A stretch of 64,000 bases of DNA from Vitis vinifera (taxonomy: Eukaryota; Streptophyta; Magnoliopsida; Vitales; Vitaceae): assembly GCF_030704535.1 (NCBI RefSeq), contig NC_081812.1, positions 17,865,501-17,929,500 of the forward strand, read 5' to 3'. The notes below the pieces were generated by a model that was not told the origin of the DNA, ran no database searches, and saw only the letters and a list, made by a program, of their open reading frames with translations. Of the stretch, positions 1 through 12,369 are shown one piece after another; positions within the stretch are counted from its first letter, which is position 1; each line of letters opens with the position of its first letter. The position numbers and the translations under genes were made by a program.

Positions 1-3000
1 ACTTCTTAGGTTCCACCTGTAACAAATGGATCCCATCAGACCTTGTCACCCAATTCAATTATCCATCCATAAATCAGATCTTGTTCCTGAATTTAACTAT
101 TTATTCACAAATCGTCCAAACAGGCAAATCTTATAATAATATATTTATTGAAATGTTAAGTCCAATAATTATAATCTGCAGAAAAAACCAAATGGAAGAA
201 CAGCAAGCGAAAGGCCTAAGGGCACTATATTTAACACTGAATGCATAGGGAATGCTAAAAGAGCAAAAAATAGAAACGCACCAGGCCTAATAGTGATAGC
301 AATAATATTACTAGTACCAAGAATACTCCAAAAAAGAGAGAGAGAGAGAGCATGAGGCGATGGTGGTGGAGGTAGTGACAGTCAGCGTAGCACATACATA
401 GAAAGTGGTAAAAGGCAAAGAAATACAAGGACACCATAAACCAAAAACCAGACGCCAAACACCAGCGCATCAGTAACAAAGCAGTTGTAGTGGTGTTAGT
501 TGTGGTTAAAAGGAATGAATAAAAGAACACCAACCCCAAGCATCAAACATACCAACTCATCAGCAGTGGTGGTAGTGATGGTTGGCAAAGCAAAATACAT
601 AGGAATTGGTAAAAGAGAGAAACTACAAGGACACCATAAACCAAATCCCAAACACCAACACACCAATACCAATGGTGGTAGCAGTAGCATTAGCTGTGGT
701 GGTAAAAGGCAAAAAATACAAGAGCACCAACCTAACCCTGAGCACCGAACATACCAACTCATCAATAATAATAGTAGAATAGTCACTAAAATGATGATCA
801 AACAATTCCAGGATAGTCCTATAACCAACGATTACAGAACTTTAGTCCCATTCCCACAGGACATAAGACAAATAGAACATGTACAGTGAATCAAACCAGA
901 CTATACCCCCACCATTTTTAACAATTGGAAGTTGCAATTGCATAGCTCAATACTGAGAATCTGGAGATCATCAACTACAATGAGCATAAACACCACCAGT
1001 GCAACAACTGCATAACAAGACCAATTATAATGTAAAGGGATCAAAATTTTACCACTCCAGTTTCATGGTTAACACAAGTCATGTTGATCCGTGAATGAAA
1101 ACGGACACTTGGTGGCTTCTCTGGATAATCTTTGTCACAGAACAGCTTCAACTGATATATGCGACCTTCATGTACAGTCTGAAAAAAAATAAAGGAGAAG
1201 ATTGTAATGTGCTTGTAAGCTATCCATATCAGCAAGAAGTCAAAATCCAAAACCTCAACAATAGTACATTTCATTCTACAACAGAGTTTTTAACTCACTA
1301 AATCTCAAGTAAAACTCATTGACACACTGTTGTTTTGGGAAATAATTACTTCACACTTTGGATGCTTCTCCTTTGTATTTGAGAGGATTGAACCAAATAC
1401 GCACACCCCAACCAAAATTGAATTAAATTTAAATAATGAGGAAATGCCTGGAACCAAGCTTAGGAAGAAACCCCACATCATGCAAAGTATTCTAGTATAT
1501 ACTCACCACAATTGGCCATAGGTCGACCAGTCAAAGCATTTTCTGAATAACATGCTGAACTTAAATGGACGACATGCCACCAGGCTAGAAGTACCATCTA
1601 CCTGATTGGTTGATGCCTCCTCAAATGGTCTCAACTTCAAGACCACCTGAGGCATATCCTGTAAATTGAAAACCTATTTCACAATTTAAGTAGGCTAAAT
1701 TTCTCTTCTTCTTTTTGGGTCAAGACCAAGCCATAACAACATGTAGTATATCAACATATATAAGAGTGATGCTGATATTTGTCACGTAACAAGATCAAAG
1801 AATATATAAAGCATGTTGTTCTTTAAAAGGGCACTTACATTATGAGGACCGATGATGGTGCCAGTCCAAGAGCGCATATAAATGTCATCTCCATCATCCA
1901 TTCCATAGCTGACAGTACCATCTCCAATACCCTTTTCTCCACGTTCAAGTTCCTCAAGCAATCTGAAGTTTCGAGGGACTGCATGGAAATGCAGAGACTT
2001 AAAAGTGCGCAAATCTTGAAAATTAATAAAATTGTCTGAATAAGGCGCCTTAAATATCAAAGGCTAAGCTTCAGACCAGAAAGTTCAATTGGCAGTCACC
2101 CTCATTTAGGAACAGGAGATCCCAAGTTTGAGTTCTAGGGTCACACGATACAAGGTTCTTGGCAGTGGGGTTGTGTATAGTGGTTTCACTGGTCCAGTGA
2201 AGCTAGGCCTGTGGATTTCCAATTTAAGGTTCTGGGAGGAGGGTTCATGTATCACAGGTCACATGAAGATGCACCTGTGGGCTTCCAAGGAGGGGTCATG
2301 TCTCAATGGTTCCCCCAGTCTTTCTTTCCCAGGTCACATGAAGCTGGGCCTGTGGGTTTCCACATCATAGAAAAAGTTCCAAGGTAGCTGTTCTTACCTT
2401 CTTTCTTTTGATTTCTATTTTATTTTATTTTATTTTATTTTTTTGGAGATTCACTGATTCACGATTCATTAATTACCCTCTTGTTGACATTCTAGACACC
2501 AAATCCCAATTAAAGACATGCCAAATGGAAGCATTAATAGAAAAATAATGCTAAAAACACATTGAAATAGACATGAAGTATCATGGTTGAAGCTTCCATA
2601 GAAACAAGTTCAACTTCATTCTCCATTAAACATTCTCATTAAAAGAAAACAGATAAAAATGACTAGTCAGTTAAACATACTGTTCAGGAAGAGATTTCTG
2701 ACATCACATTTGTATCTTCTAAAAATCAAATCAACCAATGTGAAACTATGAACATGTATCAGCTAAGCATACTGTTTTTCCCCATTTTATGGCTACTGTT
2801 CAAAAAAATAAAAAGGCAATTCTATGTGTGGTAGATGCCCAGAAACACAACCCATGAAGTATGAAGGGAACAGAAACACAGTCCAAGTTCTAGCACAAGT
2901 CAATAACTGTTGAGCAGAAATCGCCACGTGTAACACATTTTAAAAGCTTTTGTTATCTTTTGTTCCTGAAAATCAGGAGTATTTGTAACCATCACACTAG

Positions 3001-5438
3001 TAAAAATATAATAAAGGGCCGAAAGGATAGATCACATTTGAACTCCTACACTACGTAACATCTAAAATTACAGGCAGTGTAGCGTCAATAGCATCTAAGA
3101 AGATTTCAAGGGGAATAATTGCAGTGTTCACAAATTTTGCAACTAATATGAAACATTTTATTATGGCAATTAAAAAGGCATGTGTAGCGCATGATTTTGC
3201 TTCATTTCCCACAACAATAAACTTCTAGAACTGCAAGAATCCTATTGAGCATCCATGCATTTCCCTTTTTCTTGGTACAGGATAATAACTTCATGAATAA
3301 ACATTATCTAAAGATATATGATTTTAACATGGAGATATCACGTAACTTTCCTCATCCCAAAAATAAAATCTAAATCACAAAACCAAGAGGCCAAATGGAG
3401 TTTGACCTGAGAAATTGAATCTGTTTAATCTTGAATGTATCATACACAGCCTTGGCCTCCCAAGCACAACAAAATTAAACTCTAAGGGTCATAGGCATCA
3501 ATGAAAGATATACTGATAGGGGCCCAAAAAAGGGCCAAATAGCATATGTAGAGGACCACAGTAAACCCAAGTGGTTCACATTATTACACTCCAACTTGCA
3601 TGCCAGCCTTATTACTACTGAGTTATCCCCTGTATAAAAAATAAAATTAAAAAGAAAATGTACCATAGGCAGATATATCGGTGAAACCACGCAGACAATG
3701 TCATATGCATTCCAGGGATATTACATTGCCAGTGATTAAGGTTGCTTGAAAAGTAGGAAAGCTATTAATCACATTTTCTACTCTTGAAAAACAGCAACTA
3801 AAATGAACTTACTCATTCTTGAAGGTCTTCAACATATCAGGGTGTAGTCCTTGACAGAGGACCACATCCTTCCCAAAATAGAACCGCAAGCCACAACTGC
3901 AAGAGGTGACTACTCTCAGCAAAACCAACTATCCACCTCAAACTTCATTACCACTACCATTCTACACAGCCTTCCATTTGTGATCCAAATTTACTAATCC
4001 ATTTTGCCTAAAGAACAACACCCCCACCCCCCCCCCCCAAAAAAAAAAAAAAAAAAGTGCTACTCATGGAGGATATAAGCTGAATTTCCAAACTAACCCC
4101 CCCTCATAAAAGCTCATGAACATTTTTTCCCCATTTTATTGAATAGTAGATGAACTCCTGCCTTCACCAACTAATGGAAAGTGCTTTTAAACAGTTTCAG
4201 TCTGGTTGAGTAACCAATACTAGCAACATAGTGAGTGAAAGAATTGGATAGGCGTCAACCTTTCAGTATAGAGACCAAATTTTGAGAGAGAATTGCTAAG
4301 TATATGAGTAACCTAATTTGTAAGAAGTACACGGCATGACTAGTAGCATATTGAAACATGCTTAGACGTGAAAAAGCACTGGTAAGCCTATCAGTGGCAC
4401 CATTGTGAGATGCACCACGTGTACAAGAATCTTCTCATGCCTCCGAAAACTTCTTAAGGTTATTCCCCACATTTCATTGACATGAGCAGAAATAAGTGAT
4501 GATTCAAAAAACAAGCTTGTGTTATTGAAAGATTGCCATCCACGCAATTCAATTCAATTAAAATGCATCCCCGCAAATTTTGTTTCAAAGATTCCCACTT
4601 TCACAACACTGTCCTGATTGTCAGCAAGCTTGATACAATCAGAAAGTGCAGATAACAATTAGTATTTTTCAAGTCATATCATCAACTAGTTGTGATAACT
4701 TTTAAGGCTGGAAATAAAAACTAAAAAGACAAAGAAAAAGATAATTGAGAATCTGAGATGCATTTCCACCTAAATATTTAAATCTTTGATGGACAAACCA
4801 AAAGAACAAAAATAAATAAACAAATATACGAAATTCATGGAAACTCAAGCATTTTCCAAGAAAAAAAAATCGCAGAAGTAATCAAATAACAGCCAAACAC
4901 AGAAACAGATACTTATTGTATTTAGACAAACTTATGCCCCTTAGCAGGAATGCCTAGACATGATCGAAGAGGATCATAGGAGGACTCCAGATGCTACAAA
5001 CTAAAGATGGCTAAACTTACACCCAAAAAAGGGAATCTTGAAAAAGTATAAAATAGAGAGTTAAAGAGAAGACCCATGGAGATTCTCATACCATATAGAA
5101 ATTCAATTTCGAAATTGATTTTTTAAAAGAAACCCATGGGCAGATTTGCACAAAATTGATGACAACCCATCGAATCCACTGAAAACCCAGATTTTTCAAC
5201 CAAAATCCATCAAGATTGCATACTAAGTGGAAGGAAGAAAAACCCTCGAACCCATCACAGAATCCAACATACCCACAACGAATTATACATCAAATGTTGA
5301 GAGAAACAACAAAATCTAACAAGCCCATAAGATTAATCTTAGAAAGATACAACAAGAATCAGAGGATCAGAAGAAGAAATTGAAAACTCGGGTCGGACAC
5401 TCACCCACAACACTCGATCCTCCTGAGCCAAGCGTCAT
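1..5438 (-). CDS. UEV1: Ubiquitin-conjugating enzyme E2 variant (UEV1/MMS2 type), 3'-truncated by window edge
   Basis: Catalytically inactive E2 variant that in eukaryotes pairs with UBC13 to build K63-linked ubiquitin chains for DNA-damage tolerance and signalling (family knowledge). Four exons can be placed on the minus strand: exon 1 5438-5405 (encodes [11 protein letters not shown]), exon 2 1978-1839, exon 3 1178-1053 and the start of exon 4 at 16-1. All three introns have GT-AG ends and the reading frame is kept across them. Visible landmarks are [17 protein letters not shown] and the [10 protein letters not shown] turn in exon 2, then [13 protein letters not shown] and NHETGVV in exon 3. 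Exon 4 opens VEPKK, so residues 1-105 of about 146 are present. The region where active E2s carry the catalytic Cys lacks the usual HPN-C context, as expected for a UEV. Intron 1 is 3.4 kb and holds a SINE-like insert. Family call is very sure; the paralogue is not. Confidence 0.95.
330..790. repeat. Degenerate ~200-bp tandem repeat in the last UEV1 intron
   Basis: Two diverged copies of a roughly 202-205-bp unit can be aligned by eye. The phrase tacaaggacaccataaacca occurs near 426 and 629, and cataccaactcatca near 548 and 750. Each unit looks like two related half-units with GGT-rich and ACACCA-rich parts. The GGT/CCA bias creates long overlapping open frames that are not genes. Confidence 0.6.
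2087..2370 (+). mobile_element. SINE-like insertion in UEV1 intron 1
   Basis: The left part has a tRNA-like promoter layout, with a B-box-like aagtttgagttctaggg near 2134-2150. It is followed by three copies of a roughly 32-bp motif of the type caggtcacatgaagctgggc (2190-2220, 2255-2286, 2330-2361). The flanks agaaagttc on the left and agaaaaagttc on the right resemble a slightly eroded target-site duplication. Family and exact ends are uncertain. Confidence 0.5.
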
Positions 5439-5640
5439 GGGTGACTCTTCTGTGGGGAGCTTGTGGAGATCTGCTTGAGGCGGGAGGGATTCCAACGATA
5501 GAGGTCAGAGGGGTGGAGAATCGGGTATGCGGAAGGCGACGAAGGCAAAGGTTGGAATAAAGAGGAAAGGCAAGGCAGCTATAGAGAGAGAACGAAAGAA
5601 ATAGAAAGAGAGGCCTGGTGTTTTAAAAATAAAAAATAAA
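5439..5640 (-). promoter_or_regulatory. UEV1 5' leader and proximal promoter region
   Basis: Sequence directly upstream of the UEV1 start on the minus strand. It is less AT-rich than its surroundings, with a pyrimidine-rich transcribed-strand tract opposite agagagagaacgaaag near 5583-5600. No clear TATA box was found. The assignment rests on position and composition only. Confidence 0.4.
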
Positions 5641-6375
5641 AAATAAAAGATTAAGGATGGAGAATAAAGTCGACTGTGGACTCGCGACTGTTACAACTTG
5701 TTCTGTGTTTGCTTGTGGTTTCTCGATTTGGACCCAATCCATGACTCTCTCCCGTCCGCCCTCAACCCATCCTCTCGAGGGCCTCAACCACTCACCTCCC
5801 ATGAATTTTTCTAAAACATTCGCATTTTTAGAAGCTTTGCTTGATTAAATTTATGCTTATTTATTCACTTAAACACATCACATATTTAAGTATATATCCA
5901 TCTTTCGTTCATTACAACTAACACCAACCCATAACAAATTTACATTTCATGTTTTTATAAAATATAGAAAGTCCATGATTCGATTTTAAATATGAGAGAG
6001 TAATGTGAAAAACACGGGTAAAATGTAATAAATCTTCTTTTTTTTAAATATGTGATTATTTTGACCTTTGTGTGCAAATGGTTTTTTTAATAAACTGCAA
6101 AATTTTGTTTTTAATTCCATTAATACTCATCTAATGAGAGGGCAATTTGATTAGGAAGGCAAATAATTTACATGGTCAATTCAATGCAATAATAAATAGT
6201 CGTACCAACTTTATGCAACTAAGATGTGACAAATGATTTGTTGAATTTTAGTGGGGCAATTACTAGGGGAAAGAAGCAGCCCACTTCTCATTCATTTTTC
6301 TTCGATACCAATTATAAATTTATAAATGATTGAATATTTATTTACTGTTTTTTTGTTTTGAATTGCGAAGACTAA
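5641..6375. other. AT-rich intergenic spacer
   Basis: No gene is supported. A 63-codon open frame at 5657-5848 has no recognisable content. The rest is AT-rich spacer between the UEV1 promoter and a MITE-like element. Confidence 0.5.
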
Positions 6376-6947
6376 GGCCTGTTTGCTTTATTTTGTGGGC
6401 ATTTCAATCGTTTTATTACCAATTTATTTTATAAATTAATATTTATTTTTGAGTGTTTTTTAATACAAAACATAGGTTATGTTTATACTTAAAATGTTTT
6501 CGATGAAAGTGTTTTCTTATAAAATATTTTTAGAAAAATCATAAAGAAATATGTTTTTCCATAAAAACCTTATAAATGGGTTTTCAAAATTTAAAAAGTA
6601 TTTCGTAGATTTTATCAAATACTTAAAATTTTTTTTTAACATTTTTCTTTATTAAAAATACTTCTCAAAATTACTATCAAACAAACTCTTGAATATGTTT
6701 TATGGTGATTTTATTAAAAATTGTTTTTTAAAATATTTTTAAGAGAATTATTTATCAAATATTTCTTTATAATATGTTCTAAACTATTTTTCATATTATT
6801 AGTGATTTTCAGATTTTTTTAAAGTGTCTCCTAAATTTTTTTAACACCTATTTATTTTCAAAAACACTTTTTAAGTTAAGAATACATCCCTACAAAAGAA
6901 TGTTTACCCTTAAATTTTGAATTCCCAAACAAAATAAACAAACAACC
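6376..6947. mobile_element. MITE-like element with ~30-bp imperfect terminal inverted repeats
   Basis: The left end reads ggcctgtttgctttattttg, and the reverse complement of the right end reads ggttgtttgtttattttgtt. Both continue into a gggca/gggaattcaa match. TAA precedes the left end, but the right flank (cca) does not match, so the 3-bp duplication is not proven. The interior is AT-rich without coding potential. This fits a PIF/Harbinger- or hAT-derived non-autonomous element. Confidence 0.5.
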
Positions 6948-7852
6948 CCATGACAAAAAAAAATCTACATTTTGATTAAAGGTGAAGCTTGTGTTGCAAT
7001 CTTCCAAAAATGATTAAAGAAAGAAAAAAAAAAAGATTTTTTCATACTTGATTTTATCATAAAATAATTTAAAAATTAAATACGATTAAAATTAAAAAAA
7101 ATGTTTATATATGTTTCAATTATTTAATTTTTATATATAATAATTAAATATATAAAATGAATCTAAAATAACATATAAAAAAGTTATTGGTATTAAATTT
7201 TTTTTTTCTCTCCTTTTTTTTCCCAAACTTTCCATGAGCGAAACTTAGAATGCTACCACCGCTTGACATATTGGTCATTTATTTTCCTACGCTTGCCACT
7301 ATTATGACCTTTTTTTTTTCTCGATTTTTAATGGACTTTGAATATTTCAATACTATTTTTTAAAGTCAAATATTAATTTTTGATGTTTTATCTAAATATA
7401 GAAGAAAAGAAAAATCACATTTCTCTTATATTTGAAGTTTAATGACATATTTCCATTAATTTCCATTTTAATTTATATAAATTTAAGCACAAATAATGCA
7501 AAGTGGCTTTGGAATCTAAAAAATATAAAATAAAGAAGGAAAAAAAAAAAACCATTTGGATGGAAATTTTATAAAAGGAAAGGAATGATACAAATATTAA
7601 ATTAGGTTTGTCCTTCCTTTTTCTTAAAGGTAGATGCGGAGAGTGAAGGGAAAAAAAAAAATCTAAGGGTTCTTTCGATTCTCTCTCCTTCCACCATACC
7701 TCGCTTTCAAGAATGTTATTATTTTTATTTTATTTTTTTGGTTTTTTATACGTCTAGCTTTTCTTATAGTCAATACATCCCTTCCTAGCAAGTAGAGATT
7801 GTGAGATTTAGGCAAGTTGGGAACATCTTTTTCCATATTCTCTTGCTATAAG
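6948..7852. other. AT-rich intergenic spacer
   Basis: Mostly A/T homopolymer runs and short mixed sequence. No open frame, RNA gene or repeat with definable ends was found. Confidence 0.5.
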
Positions 7853-8795
7853 GATGACAATTTTAATACGACGTGAATATTAGTAAGTTGAATTAAATGT
7901 AATCATGTTTGTATCATAATCATATAGTAAAATTCATATCAAAATCGTATCAGTTTATATAACTTATTTAATAAACGAGTCATATTTTGGGTAATTTTTA
8001 ATTGGTGTAAATTATTTAATTTCTTTATTTATATCAAAATAACTTGTTCATGACTTATTTAATTTATGTGTTCATTTGAACGAGATCAACTATAATTGGA
8101 CAATAGTGACAGATTTCAAAAACTAGTTAACAAAATTAAGAATATTAAATAAATTTATGCTTTTATATATAAAAAAATAAAAATAAGAAGTATATTCAAT
8201 CGGAACCTAAGTAAAATTTTGTATGTGTTATTATAAAGATTTAAAATATCTCATAAATAAAACAATAAAAAATATAAAATTAAATTTTAATCACTTTTTA
8301 TACTGCAAACATATCATAGTTAGATTTAAATTAATTAAATTTTTAAAAAATAAATTAATTATATTTTAAAAAATTAAACTTGAAAGTTAAAGTAACAACA
8401 AAATGTTTTAAAATGATAGATTTTTAAATTTAAAATTTTACATAGATTGAGCATTTATAATCATGTTCATAAGTTTAATGGATTAAAATCATATTAAAAG
8501 GTTTAATAAATTTGAATTGTGTTAATAGGTTTAATGAGTTTGAATTTGTTAATAAGTTTATCAACTTCGAATCATGTTAAAGTTTAAGAAATTGTAACTA
8601 TGTTAATGAGTTATTCATATCAATTTATACTAAATTAAAACTAACATGTTCATTAAACATGTCATGTTGTGTTGTTGATGACAAACAAGTTGTTTGTGTG
8701 TTAAGACACAATTATTAAACTAGTTGAATTTGAGTTAGGTAAATTTTCCCAATTTATTGCACAAATCATATATATAACATAGCCTATTGTCATCC
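7853..8795. mobile_element. Putative non-autonomous DNA element with GGATGACAAT termini
   Basis: The segment starts ggatgacaat and ends attgtcatcc, a perfect 10-bp terminal inverted repeat. The interior repeatedly uses catgttaa/gagtt/ttaatgagtt motifs, which recalls a dispersed plant repeat rich in cgtgt/ttaa words. No matching target duplication is visible, so the class is unassigned. Confidence 0.45.
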
Positions 8796-8999
8796 ATATT
8801 CCAACTTTTCTACAAACATGATATTGAAAAAAAAAAAAAAAAAAAAGTCATCGAATACCAAATTAGCCACCTAAAATAAAAGGTTTATTAGATAAATGAG
8901 TATGAGTGGATAACATCATGTTGCTTAAATTACTATGGGTTACACGTGATATGAATGCATGATGATAATAACTCACACTCAACTATGTAAATATTACCT

Positions 9000-9880
9000 A
9001 TTCTAAACTCAAAGGATTTTCATAACTTTAAAGTCTGTTTATATAATTAAAAAGAGTTTATACTTATATATTCTCAATATCTTTTTCATTTATTTGATGT
9101 AGGATATCATAATCACTCTTCGCTTTTCTAGCCAAACACAATGTTTTCATTGTGTCATACGAAATTGTAGGACCAAATAAGCAGATACTCATTAGGGGGC
9201 CAAACAAATCCCTATACTAAGATCGAGGTTTGATTTTGATACCATTTTATAATGATTTGCATATAATTATATAGATATTGTCTATTTTTATGCTTAAAGA
9301 GGTCCTCGTGGTTTTAAAACGTATCACATGATTAAGATGAATATATACTTATATAATGTAAACAAATTTATACTATATTTAATGTGGGAGATTATAGTCA
9401 CTCCCTCTCATGTAGACACAACATTCTCATTATGTTTTATGGGATTATAAAACTAAATAGAGTAATGTTTTACATTTGATAATAATTTTTTTTTTTTAAA
9501 CTATATAAGTATTGACTTTTATTGACCTTATAGACGCATTTTAAAGTCATGAAATCCTTTTAACTTAAAATGGACAATATATATATAGTTAGGTATAGGT
9601 GGTTACAAACAATGTCAAAACTGATTTATAACCTCAATATGAGAGTTTGTTTGACCCCATGAAGGGTGTCTATCTATTTAACTTTATGATTTCATGGGGA
9701 CATATCGAGGACATTGTGTTTATATAAAAAGGGATTGTAATATTTCATATTGAATTTTTTGACATTATATAAATATGAGTTTCCCTTAATTATGTAAACG
9801 CATTTTAAAATCATGAGGGTCCATTTAAACTTAAAACAGACAATATCTATATGGTTAAAAATGAGTTATTACAATAATTG
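9000..9880. repeat. Cluster of diverged dispersed-repeat copies
   Basis: Related blocks recur. One has gatgtaggatatcataatcac near 9098 and gtgggagattatagtcac near 9384, each followed by an aca-ca-att-tcattatgt stretch. Another, with attttaaa-tcatga followed by cttaaaa and acaatat-tatat, appears near 9539 and 9802. These look like eroded copies of one non-coding, LTR- or MITE-like family. Ends cannot be set by eye. Confidence 0.4.
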
Positions 9881-10760
9881 TCATGTAATTAATATAGACA
9901 TCACTTGTTATAACATCAATGCTCAAGGTGACTATTAAAGTATCAATGTGATGACCAATCATTGATGCATTAGGTAATTGTTATGCTAAAACATTTGCTA
10001 CACGACAAGTAAGTTTCAAATGAATTGTCAAACGCATATTTATCGATCATCGCAATTATGAGGAAGGTTAGTTCACATTAATTGCGTTATGATGGACACG
10101 GCGCTATTCTTGTGGTTACATAGCAAAGGTTGTTTGAGCATAGAGCGTCACCTTCCACTTTTTTGGCACGTGTCACTTGTTATATACCCCAACAAAACTT
10201 AAATATGAAAAACAATGTTTTTTATTTATTGTATTACATACTTCACATTTTTTATTATTGGTCAAAACAACCAAAAATATCTCAAATTTATTTTAAAAAC
10301 TTGTTTTCAAACTAAAATATAAACAAAACCCGTTTCCAAGTTAGAAAATTGATTTTTGTTGCAAAGAACATAAATTTGTTTTTAAAAATTGGAAACATTT
10401 TCAAAAAACAATATTTGAGAATAATTTTTAAAAATAAATTTATATTATTTTGTTTAGAATAAAAGTTTATTTGGAACTTGAAATATTCTCAGCCTATTAT
10501 TTATTTATTTTTTAATAAATTTGTTCTCAAATACTTTACTTTCAATTATTTTTTATATTTATATATGAAATATAAATATTTTTATATACATGTTTCCAGA
10601 AAAACATATTGTTCAATTTTATATAATAATTAAAATATATCATCAGAAAATATCAAAATTTAACATATTTGGAGAAAAATTTATAAAGATCTGTGTTTTT
10701 TTTTTCCCCAAAAATAAAATATGTTATTAACAACGCTTCCAAACATAGCCTTAGTTTTCC
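9881..10760. other. AT-rich spacer ending in a MITE-type terminus
   Basis: No gene is supported. Near 10741-10752 the sequence ccaaacatagcc followed by tta matches the right-hand terminus style of the MITE at 26562-26821. A clear left end was not found. Confidence 0.4.
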
Positions 10761-10846
10761 ACAAAACTCATTGAACCACGTAATGACTCATGAGCAGCTC
10801 AAATTGTCGAAACTTTAGTAGTCGGTGGAATCCAATATCCAAATGC

Positions 10847-10852
10847 CACGTG
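10847..10852 (+). promoter_or_regulatory. G-box CACGTG upstream of the RRM gene
   Basis: Palindromic CACGTG within gccacgtgtcc, about 270 bp before the predicted 5' UTR splice donor of the RRM gene. bZIP and bHLH factors bind this core in plants. Function here is inferred from position. Confidence 0.4.
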
Positions 10853-11053
10853 TCCAGATAATGTGTCCTACGCCGCTTTAGCTGGACGCTTCGGTCCTTG
10901 AGAGAGCATAAGTGAGAGAAATTGGGAATGTGTAAGCAGTTCCCGCTTTCTTCAGGGCTACGCTGACGCGAGAGCGCACTGGATTCCGTACCATCAATTC
11001 CAGATTCTTCCTTCAATTCGATTAAAGTCTCCAATTCAGCTCAATCGAGTTAT

Positions 11054-11061
11054 TAGGGTTT
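11054..11061 (+). promoter_or_regulatory. Telo-box TAGGGTTT near the RRM gene 5' end
   Basis: The octamer TAGGGTTT lies in the predicted leader or promoter of the downstream RRM gene. Telo-boxes are common in plant genes for RNA processing and translation, which fits the product. Confidence 0.4.
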
Positions 11062-11122
11062 CTGATGAGCTTGTTCTTTTGCTGAATTATCCGCCTTTGC
11101 TTGTCAACAAAACCCAGAAAAG

Positions 11123-12369
11123 GTGAAGGAAACGAAATTCCGAATCTTATGTTTACCCTTGTTTCGTTTCGCGCTTTATTCAGTCCCAAACAGCGACAAA
11201 TCTCATGATTCCCAAAGCATTGGCTTCTTTTCCTTTTATTTTCGTTTCATTTTTCTCGGCAACCAAACCGAGTATTTGAACGCGAACCTTTCACGGGTTT
11301 TGGGATTATTTATTTTATACCTGTTGAAATTTGAAAGCTAGCCCGTGTATTTTGAACCAGCGATTTGTATTTTAAGTTCACGATGCACTCGTTGGGTTTT
11401 AGGTTTTGTTTGAAATCACCATTTAATCTAGTTATTCTTTGCACGGTCTTCCCAGGACAACATTTCTTTGGAATTTAACGTTTGTTGTCTTTGTGGTTTA
11501 TAAGCTGTGAACTTTAAGCTTATTGGCACAATGGTGCCAATTGTGGTCTGTTGGCATATGTATAGACTGGTGTTAAAAGACTGGCTTGTATCTTCTATAG
11601 TTTAATCCATATTTGTGCAATTAGTTCATAGGTGATTTTTAGGTTAAGATATTCTCCTTGCAGCTTTTCATATTCCCCCGATTACTTCATTTATATTGCA
11701 AGGCTCACATCTTATGGTTCATGCCTTGCCCCATCTTATGGTTTTTGGGACATTAAATTGAATCAATAAGACATATCTGGCCAATATCTGAAGGGAAAAA
11801 CGCAAACCTGAGAGTGATGAAACTCGACAGCACCTTTTTAATTTTATTTCAGTGAGCACCTCGGTCTTGAATTATATCAATTTGATGAGTCGTGAAAAGC
11901 TTCTTTATTTAAAAAATCCTAACAGAATAGCTAAGGAATGAACCTAGCTACTAACGGAATAGTTGAGTTGGACGCATAAATTTAACTTATCATCTATGTG
12001 ACTGAACTAATTCAATCTAGGCTCCATTTGACGAGGTTTTCTTTTTTGGGTTTTTTTTTATTTCCCCCTGGATGAGAGGTTTATTATTAGTTATGTTCGA
12101 ACTGTCGATCTTTGAATCATTAGAGTGATATAAGATGAATTATGTATGTAGTCAATATGTTTTTTTTTCCCATTTTGATGTGCCATAGAATTTGATGGTA
12201 ATGAATATGAATTTTCTTCTGCTGTGGCGCAAGTGCACTGGAAATTTTTTAAAAGCATATTCTAGATCTATCTTTTCCTAAAACCAGGCATTGTCTTAGT
12301 TGTATATTTGTGTTTGATGGTATGTTTGGTTTTTCCTATCTCTTGAAAGGTAATTTTCACTTTCTGCAG
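11123..12369 (+). other. Predicted 5' UTR intron of the RRM gene
   Basis: A donor AAG|GTGAAG at 11123 and an acceptor TTTCTGCAG ending at 12369, one base before the ATG, would make a 1247-bp leader intron. The acceptor is strong. The donor is the best local candidate but unproven. The interior has no coding signal. Confidence 0.55.

Noticed and set aside
500..889. 129-codon open frame with His/Asn/Gly-rich sequence
   Set aside because: It lies in a UEV1 intron over a degenerate GGT/ACACCA tandem repeat. Overlapping frames on the other strand are equally open, so composition explains it.
12310..12369. Upstream start of the RRM protein
   Set aside because: A strong TTTCTGCAG acceptor ends one base before the Met at 12370, and the RRM starts right there. 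The extra 20 codons are intronic.
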